Part shown: piece by piece, positions 58,201-64,000 of the stretch
Numbering within the stretch: the first letter of the stretch is position 1
Layout of the letters: each line of letters begins with the position of its first letter
Assembly (NCBI GenBank): GCA_036227345.1
Contig: CP109468.1
Span: forward strand, 6,572,001 to 6,636,000
Direction: 5' to 3'
Source of the DNA: Streptomyces sp. NBC_01463
Lineage (GTDB): Bacteria > Actinomycetota > Actinomycetes > Streptomycetales > Streptomycetaceae
DNA: 64,000 bases
Position numbers and translations under genes: made by a program
The notes under the pieces: model-generated
What the model was told of the DNA's origin: nothing
Seen by the model: the letters and a program-made list of their open reading frames with translations, nothing else
Databases searched by the model: none

Positions 58201-58404
58201 GAAGACGCGGGCCTCGATGTGGTGGGCGCCCGGCATGCCGTTGGCCGTGGGCGGGCCCTCGTAGAAGACCCACTCGGGGCGGCCCTCGGACTGTTCGAGG
58301 CTCCGGTCGAAGACCTTGTTCTCGCGCCAGAAGTCGAGCACGGCGTGCTCCAGCGCGGGCAGGTCGACCTGGGCGGGTACCTGGCGGTACTGCGGCGATG
58401 TCAT
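55255..58404 (-). CDS. ileS: Isoleucyl-tRNA synthetase
   Basis: This 1049-residue class I synthetase charges tRNA-Ile. The HIGH-equivalent is PPTANGMPGAHHIEAR, the editing domain begins about residue 190, and the KMSKS-equivalent is GRKMSKHLGN. The KMSKH form, the length and the C-terminal domain without a zinc-finger suggest the eukaryote-like class II type of IleRS; mupirocin insensitivity would follow but is inferred. ATG 58404 has GGAGGAA upstream, held in a T-box sequestrator stem, so translation should rise when tRNA-Ile is uncharged. Confidence 0.96.
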   Translation of the reverse strand: MTSPQYRQVPAQVDLPALEHAVLDFWRENKVFDRSLEQSEGRPEWVFYEGPPTANGMPGAHHIEARVFKDVFPRFRTMQGYHVGRKAGWDCHGLPVELAVEKELGFNGKKDIEAYGIAEFNAKCRESVTRHTDAFTELTTRMGYWVDLDDAYRTMDPEYVESVWWSLKEIFNKGLLTQDHRVAPWCPRCGTGLSDHELAQGYETVVDPSVFVRFPLTSGPLAGEAALLVWTTTPWTLVSNTAVAAHPEVEYVVATDGQEKLVVARPLVEKALGEGWELTGDSFTGREMERWTYERPFTLIDFPAPAHYVVNAEYVTTEDGTGLVHQSPAFGADDLLVCKAYGLPVVNPVRPDGTFEENVPLVGGVFFKKADEALTEDLAARGKLFRHVPYEHSYPHCWRCHTALLYYAQPSWYIRTTEIKDRLLAENEKTNWFPDSVKNGRFGDWLNNNVDWALSRNRYWGTPLPIWRCEDDHLTCVGSRAELTALTGTDLSGLDPHRPFIDEITFTCTHENCQLEAYRVPEVIDAWYDSGSMPFAQWGYPYKNKEIFESRYPAQFISEAIDQTRGWFYTLMAVGTLVFDKSSYENVVCLGHILAEDGRKMSKHLGNTLEPIPLMDQHGADAVRWFMAAGGSPWAARRVGHGTIQEVVRKTLLTYWNTVAFQALYARTSNWAPSAADPAPADRTVLDRWLLSELNALVDQVTTALEGYDTQRAGKLLSAFVDDLSNWYVRRSRRRFWQGDKAALRTLHEVVETVTRLMAPLTPFITERVWQDLVTPVTPDAPSSVHLSSWPKADLSAIDPDLSTQMALVRRLVELGRATRAESGVKTRQPLSRALVAASGFENLSPELHAQITEELNVSSLASLSEVGGSLVDTTAKANFRALGKRFGKGVQAVAKAVANADAAALSLALREGTASVEVDGEQVTLAPDEVIITETPREGWSVASDSGATVALDLEITPELRRAGLARDAIRLIQEARKNSGLDVADRIAVRWTSTSPATAEALTEHASLIADEVLALDYAQGEADAAYGEPFEDEGLSLTFRLRKTER

Positions 58405-58408
58405 GTGC

Positions 58409-58608
58409 GGGCTTCCTCCGGCGGACGTGTTCCACTTCCGTCGGAGGGACGAGAACCGATGCCGGATCCCGCGGTACCACCCTCCTTGGCCCCGGGCGTG
58501 CCGCCCGTGGCCCCCTCATTGGGGTGCGATGCCGGTTCTACTGGCCCTGGCGGGCGTTCTTCCGACGGCTCCGGGGTGATCTTCACGACGCGCTCGCCCC
58601 CGGGCTTC
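58409..58608 (-). promoter_or_regulatory. T-box leader of ileS (translational type)
   Basis: The reverse strand carries the T-box bulge sequence TGGTACCGCGG (58469-58479), preceded by ggaggg. An isoleucine specifier ATC (58578-58580) sits in a short stem, ccgggg...ccccgg. The ileS Shine-Dalgarno (ggagg, 58415-58419) is in the arm 58415-58424, which can pair with 58438-58447 at 9 of 10 positions. This is the short-Stem-I, ribosome-site-sequestering class known in actinobacteria. Confidence 0.88.
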
Positions 58609-58640
58609 CACCGTCCCCGGGTCGCTCCTGGCTGCGTACG

Positions 58641-58646
58641 ACGCTA
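58641..58646 (-). promoter_or_regulatory. -10 box of ileS
   Basis: TAGCGT on the reverse strand, about 33 bases before the T-box Stem I. No clear -35. Confidence 0.35.
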
Positions 58647-58956
58647 CTCGTCCCATCCACGCCTCTCGCTGGGGCCAGTGTACGGGCCGCGGGGCGCGGC
58701 GGCCGACCGGATTTCCGGCGGCCCCGGAGTGACCCGAATGGCCAGACGGGGCGCATCGGGTCCCGGCACCCTCCGGCGGGCGGCCGGAAGGCGGATTACC
58801 CGGCGGGGAGCTGGGAACAACGGTTTCAGGCGCGGAGTGATCCGGACACGGGGAGGGACCATGCGGCGGCGTGCCCCGTTGCCGCGGGGCTGGGGTCGAC
58901 TTATCGTCCCAGCACGACTCGCGAGCAAGATCACAATGCGTGAAGGGGCCGCGGCC
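58647..58956. other. Divergent gap between ileS and the DksA-type gene
   Basis: No gene. TTGCCG (58879-58884), 17-base spacer and TATCGT (58902-58907) make a good forward promoter. A ggagggacc-ATG at 58861 starts an in-frame extension of the DksA-type frame, but it lies upstream of that promoter. The rest shows GC-rich patches without clear structure. Confidence 0.5.
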
Positions 58957-59685
58957 ATGGTGGCGAAGAAGACGTCCGACGCGAACGCGGGGACCGGGCC
59001 GGAGGACGCGGCGGCGAGCACCACCGGGGCCGCCGGGGCCGCGAAGAGGACCACGAAGAAGACGGCCGGGAAGACGGTCAAGAAGGCGGCGGCCAAGAAG
59101 GCCGCGGCCGGGCGGACCACGGCCGCCAAGGCTTCGAAGAAGGCCGCGTCCGCGGCCACGGGGGCGGCCGAGGCCGCCGAGCAGACGGGAGCCCACACGG
59201 TGGTAGCCAAGAAGAGCGCGGCCAGGACCCGGACCACCGGCAGGAGCGCCGCGCCCGTGCCCCCGGCCCGGGCCGCGGCGACGACCCCGGGAGAGCTGGC
59301 CGTACGGCCGGGGGAGGACCCCTGGACGGCGGAGGAGGTCTCGGCCGCCCGGAGCGAGCTGACCGGCGAGATCACCCGGCTGCGCAACGAGCTGGAGGCC
59401 TCGGGCCTGGCGCTGGCCGGGCTGATGCGGGACTCCGGCGACGGGGCGGGGGACGACGAGGCGGACACCGGCACCAAGAACATCACCCGCGAGCACGAGA
59501 TGTCGCTCGCCGCCAACGCCCAGGAGATGCTGGAGCAGACCGAGCGGGCCCTGGCCCGCCTCGACGCGGGCACGTACGGACTCTGTGAGATCTGCGGCAA
59601 TCCGATCGGCAAGGCGCGCATGCAGGCGTTCCCCCGGGCCACCCTCTGCGTCGAGGACAAACAGAAGCAGGAGCGACGCGGCTGA
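58957..59685 (+). CDS. TraR/DksA-type protein with histone-H1-like tail
   Basis: This 242-residue protein has two parts. Residues 1-75 are Lys/Ala/Thr-rich with repeated KKA and KKTA units, like histone H1 tails and mycobacterial HupB. Residues 110-242 are a DksA/TraR domain with a coiled coil (ARSELTGEITRLRNELEASGLAL, then EMLEQTERALARLDAGTYG) and a zinc-finger segment CEICGNPIGKARMQ...TLCVED. Only three of four Cys remain, the last being Asp. The DksA family binds the RNA polymerase secondary channel; the tail suggests DNA or RNA contact. Start ATG 58957 after GAAGGGG; ATG 58936 and 58861 are alternatives. Confidence 0.8.
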   Translation: MVAKKTSDANAGTGPEDAAASTTGAAGAAKRTTKKTAGKTVKKAAAKKAAAGRTTAAKASKKAASAATGAAEAAEQTGAHTVVAKKSAARTRTTGRSAAPVPPARAAATTPGELAVRPGEDPWTAEEVSAARSELTGEITRLRNELEASGLALAGLMRDSGDGAGDDEADTGTKNITREHEMSLAANAQEMLEQTERALARLDAGTYGLCEICGNPIGKARMQAFPRATLCVEDKQKQERRG

Positions 59686-59715
59686 TCCCCACCGGTGTGT
59701 CGTACCCTCGTCCCC

Positions 59716-59880
59716 AGAGGCTGTCGGGTGATCCGCGATCGGGCGGCCACGCCCTGGCACGCACGCTTCCCGCGTTGCCGAAATGCCCCGGTAGCTCCGC
59801 TGCCAGGACATCTCGGCGCCTTGGAACCGCACGCACCGGACCGCGTCCGCTTTCCGATCGCAGATCACCCGACAGCCTCT
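59716..59880. mobile_element. MITE-like element with 27-bp terminal inverted repeats
   Basis: Bases 59716-59742 and 59854-59880 are inverted repeats differing at one position (agaggctgtcgggtgatc outer, cgatcgg inner). The 111-bp interior has no complete gene, but one frame reads GHLGALEPHAPDRVRFPIAD, a string I associate with repeated hypothetical proteins in Streptomyces. It lies between the DksA-type gene and lspA and ends 28 bases before the lspA start. No certain target duplication. It is unrelated in sequence to the element at 1291-1488. Confidence 0.65.
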
Positions 59881-59908
59881 CCGTCGGGAACTAGGTTGAG
59901 GGACTCAC

Positions 59909-60580
59909 GTGGCAGAGGCGGAGCGCATCATCGGTACGCCGGACATCCCCGAGGCTGAGGGACGCGAAGGAGCCGAGCCGGACCGGGCCGGCGCGAGCGG
60001 GTCCCCCGACGCCGTCGAGCCGGACGGGCAGGACGCCGGTCCGGTGGCGGACGACGGCGAGACGGAGACATCGGTCGACCGTTCGCCGGCCACCCGCCGG
60101 CGCCGGATCATCCTGCTCTTCTGCGTCGCCGTGCTCGCCTACCTGCTGGACCTCGGCAGCAAGATGCTCGTGGTGGCGAAGCTGGAGCACCAGGAGCCCA
60201 TCGAGATCTTCGGCGACTGGCTGAAGCTCGACGCGATCCGTAACGCGGGCGCCGCGTTCGGCCTCGGCGAGGCCTTCACGATCATCTTCACGATCATCGC
60301 GGCGACCGTCATCGTGGTGATCGCCCGGCTCGCGCGCAAGCTCTACAGCCTGCCCTGGGCGATCGCGCTCGGCCTGCTGCTCGGCGGTGCCCTCGGCAAC
60401 CTCACCGACCGCATCTTCCGCGCGCCCGGTGTCTTCGAGGGTGCGGTGGTGGACTTCATCGCCCCCGCGCACTTCGCCGTCTTCAACCTGGCGGACTCCG
60501 CCATCGTCTGCGGCGGCATCCTGATCGTGCTGCTGTCCTTCAAGGGCCTGGACCCCGACGGCACCGTGCACAAGGACTAG
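59909..60580 (+). CDS. lspA: Lipoprotein signal peptidase II
   Basis: This 223-residue protein cleaves the signal peptide of diacylglyceryl-modified prolipoproteins. Four helices occupy residues 66-215; the catalytic Asp pair lies in [14 protein letters not shown] and [12 protein letters not shown]. The first 60 residues are an acidic cytoplasmic extension longer than in most LspA. GTG start with gaggga four bases before it. rluD follows after 23 bases. Confidence 0.95.
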   Translation: MAEAERIIGTPDIPEAEGREGAEPDRAGASGSPDAVEPDGQDAGPVADDGETETSVDRSPATRRRRIILLFCVAVLAYLLDLGSKMLVVAKLEHQEPIEIFGDWLKLDAIRNAGAAFGLGEAFTIIFTIIAATVIVVIARLARKLYSLPWAIALGLLLGGALGNLTDRIFRAPGVFEGAVVDFIAPAHFAVFNLADSAIVCGGILIVLLSFKGLDPDGTVHKD

Positions 60581-60591
60581 GACGCGCAAGG

Positions 60592-60597
60592 CATACT
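60592..60597 (+). promoter_or_regulatory. -10-like box before rluD
   Basis: CATACT, six bases before GTG 60604, at leaderless spacing; no ribosome site is evident there. Confidence 0.35.
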
Positions 60598-60603
60598 CGA
60601 CAG

Positions 60604-61545
60604 GTGAGTACGCATCCCGAGATCCGAACCCTGCCCGTACCCGATGGCCTGGAAGGCGAGCGTGTCGACGCCGCCATTTCCCGCATGTTCGGCTTCTCCC
60701 GCACCAAGGCCGCCGAGCTGGCCGCCGCCGGGAAGGTGCAGGTGGACGGTTCGGTCGTCGGGAAGTCCGAGCGGGTGCGGGGCGGCGCCTGGCTGGAAGT
60801 GGAGATGCCGCAGGCTCCCGCTCCGGTGCAGATCGTCGCCGAGCCCGTCGAGGGCATGGAGATCGTCCACGACGACGACGACATCGTCGTCATCATGAAG
60901 CCGGTCGGCGTCGCCGCGCACCCCAGCCCCGGCTGGACCGGCACCACCGTCATCGGCGGCCTCGCCGCCGCCGGCTACCGGATCTCGACGTCGGGCGCCG
61001 CCGAGCGCCAGGGCATCGTCCACCGGCTGGACGTGGGCACCTCGGGGCTGATGGTCGTCGCCAAGTCCGAGCGCGCCTACACCCTGCTGAAGGCCCAGTT
61101 CCGCGACCGGATCGTCGACAAGAAGTACCACGCGCTCGTCCAGGGCCACCCGGACCCGATGAGCGGCACCATCGACGCCCCCATCGGCCGCCACCCCACG
61201 CACGACTACAAGTGGGCGGTCGTCGCCGAGGGCAAGCCGTCGGTGACGCACTACGACCTGATCGAGGCGTACCGCGCCGCCAGCCTCCTGGACATCAAGC
61301 TGGAGACCGGCCGCACCCACCAGATCCGGGTGCACATGTCCGCCCACCGCCACCCCTGCGTCGGCGACCTCACCTATGGCGCGGACCCGACCATGGCCAA
61401 GCGGCTGGGGCTGACCCGGCAGTGGCTGCACGCGGTCCGGCTCGGCTTCGAGCACCCCGCGGACGGCAGCTGGGTGGAGTTCTCCAGCACCTACCCGGAC
61501 GACCTCCAGCAGGCCCTCGACCGGATCGCGGCGGAGAGCGAATGA
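60604..61545 (+). CDS. rluD: Ribosomal large subunit pseudouridine synthase (RluD type)
   Basis: This 313-residue enzyme has an S4 RNA-binding domain at the N-terminus ([33 protein letters not shown], about 18-50) and a pseudouridine synthase domain with the catalytic Asp in [19 protein letters not shown] and the [11 protein letters not shown] motif. Members modify U1911/1915/1917 of 23S rRNA; exact sites are inferred. It is in tandem with lspA, a conserved pairing, and overlaps the acetyltransferase gene (ATGA). Confidence 0.93.
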   Translation: MSTHPEIRTLPVPDGLEGERVDAAISRMFGFSRTKAAELAAAGKVQVDGSVVGKSERVRGGAWLEVEMPQAPAPVQIVAEPVEGMEIVHDDDDIVVIMKPVGVAAHPSPGWTGTTVIGGLAAAGYRISTSGAAERQGIVHRLDVGTSGLMVVAKSERAYTLLKAQFRDRIVDKKYHALVQGHPDPMSGTIDAPIGRHPTHDYKWAVVAEGKPSVTHYDLIEAYRAASLLDIKLETGRTHQIRVHMSAHRHPCVGDLTYGADPTMAKRLGLTRQWLHAVRLGFEHPADGSWVEFSSTYPDDLQQALDRIAAESE

Positions 61546-62006
61546 TCGCCTACACCACCCGGACCGTCACCGGTGAGCAGGACCGTGCCGCCTGCTTCCA
61601 GGTCCGCAAGGACGTCTTCGTCGGCGAGCAGAACGTGCCGGAGGAGATCGAGTACGACTCCTACGACGCGCACGCGGTCCACGTCATAGCCGTCGCCGAG
61701 GACGGCACGGCACTGGGCACCGGACGGCTGCTGCACGGCCCCGGCACGGAGACGAAGACCGGCGGCGACCTCACCGTCGGTTCGCTCGGCCGGCTCGCGG
61801 TGACCAGCGGCGCGCGCGGCCTCGGGGTCGGCGCGGCGCTGGTGCGGGCCATCGAGGACGCCGCCCGCGAGCTCGGTCTGGCCGCCGTCGACCTGCACGC
61901 CCAGACGCACGCGCTCGGTTTCTACGAGCGCCTCGGGTACGCGGCCTACGGCCCCGAGTTCCCGGACGCGGGCATCGCGCACCGGGCGATGCGCCGGACG
62001 ATCTGA
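61542..62006 (+). CDS. GNAT-family N-acetyltransferase
   Basis: This 154-residue acetyltransferase has the GNAT acetyl-CoA loop [29 protein letters not shown] and the C-terminal [20 protein letters not shown] typical of the ElaA/YjcF-like group. The [21 protein letters not shown] start segment also fits. The substrate is unknown. ATG 61542 overlaps the rluD stop and has ggagag before it. Confidence 0.88.
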   Translation: MIAYTTRTVTGEQDRAACFQVRKDVFVGEQNVPEEIEYDSYDAHAVHVIAVAEDGTALGTGRLLHGPGTETKTGGDLTVGSLGRLAVTSGARGLGVGAALVRAIEDAARELGLAAVDLHAQTHALGFYERLGYAAYGPEFPDAGIAHRAMRRTI

Positions 62007-62113
62007 CACCCCGGCGCACCCCCTGGCCACGGGTTACCTGACTCCCATGGCAGGCTGAGGGCCCTTGGCCGTGCCGAGACCGGGCCCGGCCGGAGCGCTC
62101 CGGAAGGCACCCC

Positions 62114-63700
62114 GTGGACCAAATGGCACTGCTGCTCCTGCTGCTCCTGGGAGCCGTGGTCACCGTGCCACTCGGCGAACGGCTCGGCCTTCCCGCACCG
62201 GTGCTGATGACCCTCGCCGGGGTCGGGATGGCCTTCCTCAGCTTCGTGCCGAACGTGGACATCCCGCCGGAGATCATTCTTCCCGCGCTGCTCCCGCCGC
62301 TGCTCTACGCCTCCGTGCAGCGCACCTCCTGGCGGCAGTTCACCGCCAACAAGCGTCCGATCTTCCTGCTGGCCGTCGCCCTCGTCTTCCTGACGACGGC
62401 GGCCGTGGCCGCGGTGGCCAACGCGATCGTTCCCGGGCTGCCGCTCGCCGCCGCCGTCGCGCTCGGCGCGCTCGTCGCCCCGCCCGACCCGGTCGCGGCC
62501 ACCGCCGTCGCGGGATCGGTCGGACTGCCCCGCCGCCTCGTCTCCATCCTGGAGGGCGAGGGCCTGTTCAACGACGTCACCGCGATCGTGCTCTACCACG
62601 TGGCCATCGCCGCGGCGGTGAGCGGCACCTTCTCGCTGCCCGAGGCGTTCGGACTGCTGATCCTGTCCGCGGTCGTCGCCGTCGCGGTGGGCGTCGCGCT
62701 CGGCTGGCTCACCATCAAACTCATGGGCCTGCTCGGCGACGCCACCCTCCAGGTCGGCCTGACCCTGCTGGTGCCGTTCGTCAGCTACGTGCTCGCCGAG
62801 GAGCTGATGGGCTCCGGCGTGCTCGCCGTCCTGACCACCGCGCTCTTCCTCGCCGAGTACACCGCCGACGCCGACGACGTGCTCGGCCGGCTCACCGGCC
62901 GCACGTTCTGGGAGATCGTCGACACCCTCGTCACCGGTGTCGCCTTCGGGCTGATCGGCCTCGAACTGCACAACGTCTTCGGGACGGCCGACGGCCGCAG
63001 GCTGGAGATGACCGGCTGGGGCCTGGCCGTCGTCGCCGTCGTCGTCGGCGTCCGGCTGCTCTATCTCCTCCCCGCGACCTGGCTGGCCAAGCGGCTGCAC
63101 ACCCGCCGCGACGTCAGCGAGGAGATCCCCACCGGCTGGCGGGAGACCGTCGTCATGTGGTGGGCGGGGATGCGCGGGGTGGCCTCGGTCGCGCTGGCAC
63201 TCGCGATCCCGCTGAAGACGGACGACGGGAAGCCGTTCCCCGGCCGTGACGAGATCGTCTTCATCGCCTTCTCCGTGATCATGGTCACGCTGGTCTTCCA
63301 GGGTCTGACCCTGCCGTGGCTGGTGCGCAAGCTGCGGGTGAAGGCGGACACCGACGCCGAGGAGGCGCTGGAGCGGGACCTCGCGATCCGGGCCGCCAAG
63401 GCGGCCAAGCAGCGGCTCAAGGAGATCCAGGAGGTCGAGGAGTTCCCCGAGGACGTCGTGGAACGCCTCCAGCGACTGGCCTACGACGTCGGGGCGCGGA
63501 TCAGCCCCGACATGGTCGACGACGAGCGGCGCGAGGCGTACGCCCAGCGCGCCGAGCGGTTCAAGGCGGTCAGCCGCATCCAGCGCGAGATGATGTCGGC
63601 CGCCCGCCACGCGGTGCTCTCCGCGCGCAGCGAGGCGGGCGCGGACCCCGAGGTCGTCGACCGGGTGCTGCGGCAGCTGGACGTACGCAGCCTGCGCTGA
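62114..63700 (+). CDS. Na+/H+ antiporter, CPA1 (NhaP) type
   Basis: This 528-residue antiporter has about twelve helices in residues 1-410 with APPDPVAATAVAGSVG, the ion-binding EGEGLFNDVTAIVLYHVA motif and MWWAGMRGVASVALALAIP. A 110-residue charged cytoplasmic tail (420-528) with coiled-coil character follows. It should expel Na+ (or K+) in exchange for protons and set internal pH. GTG start. A 107-base gap after the acetyltransferase gives it a probable own promoter. Confidence 0.92.
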   Translation: MDQMALLLLLLLGAVVTVPLGERLGLPAPVLMTLAGVGMAFLSFVPNVDIPPEIILPALLPPLLYASVQRTSWRQFTANKRPIFLLAVALVFLTTAAVAAVANAIVPGLPLAAAVALGALVAPPDPVAATAVAGSVGLPRRLVSILEGEGLFNDVTAIVLYHVAIAAAVSGTFSLPEAFGLLILSAVVAVAVGVALGWLTIKLMGLLGDATLQVGLTLLVPFVSYVLAEELMGSGVLAVLTTALFLAEYTADADDVLGRLTGRTFWEIVDTLVTGVAFGLIGLELHNVFGTADGRRLEMTGWGLAVVAVVVGVRLLYLLPATWLAKRLHTRRDVSEEIPTGWRETVVMWWAGMRGVASVALALAIPLKTDDGKPFPGRDEIVFIAFSVIMVTLVFQGLTLPWLVRKLRVKADTDAEEALERDLAIRAAKAAKQRLKEIQEVEEFPEDVVERLQRLAYDVGARISPDMVDDERREAYAQRAERFKAVSRIQREMMSAARHAVLSARSEAGADPEVVDRVLRQLDVRSLR

Positions 63701-63719
63701 CCCGCCCCGGCGCGGAAGG

Positions 63720-64000
63720 TCAGCCGCGTCCGGTACGCGGCGCCCGGCCCCAGCCCGCGGGCTTCTCGTCCGCGCCGTGCACGGCCGGCCACGCGTCACC
63801 GGGCGGCAGCGCCGCGGGGGCCGTGGCGATCCGCGGCAGCGCGTAGGGATGGTGGTCGCGCAGCCAGCCGATCAGCTGCTCCCGGACCGCGCAGCGCACC
63901 GTCCAGATGTCGTCCGCGTCCTTCGCCGTGACCACCGCGCGCACCTGGATCGTGGAGGGTGTGGTGTCGGTGACCGCCAGCGACCAGTCCCGGCCGTCCC
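63720..64000 (-). CDS. Mechanosensitive channel family protein (MscS type), C-terminal part
   Basis: The frame is open to the window edge, leaving about 93 C-terminal residues. GRDWSLAVTDTTPSTIQVRAVVTAKDADDIWTVRCAVREQLIGWLRDHHPY matches the C-terminal cytoplasmic domain of actinobacterial MscS-like channels. The last 25 residues are Pro/Gly-rich. It is convergent with the antiporter, 19 bases apart. The membrane part lies outside the window. Confidence 0.7.
   Translation of the reverse strand, partial: DGRDWSLAVTDTTPSTIQVRAVVTAKDADDIWTVRCAVREQLIGWLRDHHPYALPRIATAPAALPPGDAWPAVHGADEKPAGWGRAPRTGRG

Noticed and set aside
55063..58956. Very long forward open frame running antisense through ileS into the DksA-type gene
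   Set aside because: The opposite strand encodes a complete IleRS; the forward frame has Arg/Val/Asp-rich composition typical of high-GC antisense frames.
59695..59958. Small protein gene spanning the second inverted-repeat element
   Set aside because: The frame is mostly made of the element's inverted repeats and runs into lspA in another frame; no ribosome site is seen.

Overview
The window is high-GC chromosomal DNA (about 70 percent G+C by eye) with many GTG starts, leaderless promoters and long GC hairpin terminators. It matches a Streptomyces core chromosome. The gene order (response regulator - pfkA - trpEG - aroH - bfd/bfr - pkaF - thi genes - metF - dcw division cluster - ileS - lspA - rluD) is the one I know from the Streptomyces coelicolor SCO2070-SCO2121 region, here reading from the regulator end. 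I see no tRNA or rRNA gene, CRISPR array, prophage or integrase.

Region 1 (1-15.5 kb), metabolism. A truncated sensor kinase and its NarL-type regulator are followed by a small terminal-inverted-repeat element. Next come a phosphofructokinase with pyrophosphate-type signature residues, a D-2-hydroxyacid dehydrogenase, and a fused anthranilate synthase controlled by an 18-residue Trp leader peptide and attenuator. Then follow a secreted amidase, class II DAHP synthase, bacterioferritin-associated ferredoxin with an iron box, bacterioferritin, a sulfite-oxidase-like enzyme, a DUF4396 membrane protein behind a copper-type operator, and a pkaF-nfo unit (PASTA kinase and endonuclease IV).

Region 2 (15.5-30 kb), thiamine and accessory genes. 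thiO-thiS-thiG lie behind a TPP riboswitch and thiE stands apart. Other genes are a ferredoxin-reductase-like flavoprotein, an Rv2175c-type DNA-binding protein, metF, a membrane protein with a Tyr/Gln-rich tail, a CrtI-like oxidoreductase, a DUF4126 protein, a TetR-controlled unit (degenerate ABC ATPase, YhgE/Pip membrane protein, TetR), a HEPN-domain protein and a methyltransferase.

Region 3 (30-55 kb), cell envelope and division. A DUF3040 protein (probably SepX) is followed by a reverse-strand MoxR-DUF58-transglutaminase operon and a carbonic anhydrase. The dcw cluster then runs on the + strand: rsmH, ftsL, ftsI, murE, murF, mraY, murD, ftsW, murG, ftsQ, ftsZ, pgeF, yggS, sepF, yggT, divIVA. 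Most junctions overlap or nearly touch. Long leaders sit before rsmH and ftsZ. A 19-codon open frame exactly bridges rsmH and ftsL.

Region 4 (55-64 kb). ileS has a T-box leader with an isoleucine specifier. It is followed by a TraR/DksA-type protein with a histone-H1-like tail, a second inverted-repeat element, lspA-rluD-GNAT, a Na+/H+ antiporter and the C-terminal end of an MscS-type channel. The most notable non-coding signals are the two inverted-repeat elements, the copper-type operator that fills a promoter spacer, the rsmH leader hairpin, the bridging mini-ORF, and several promoters whose -10 box lies 6-7 bases before the start codon.
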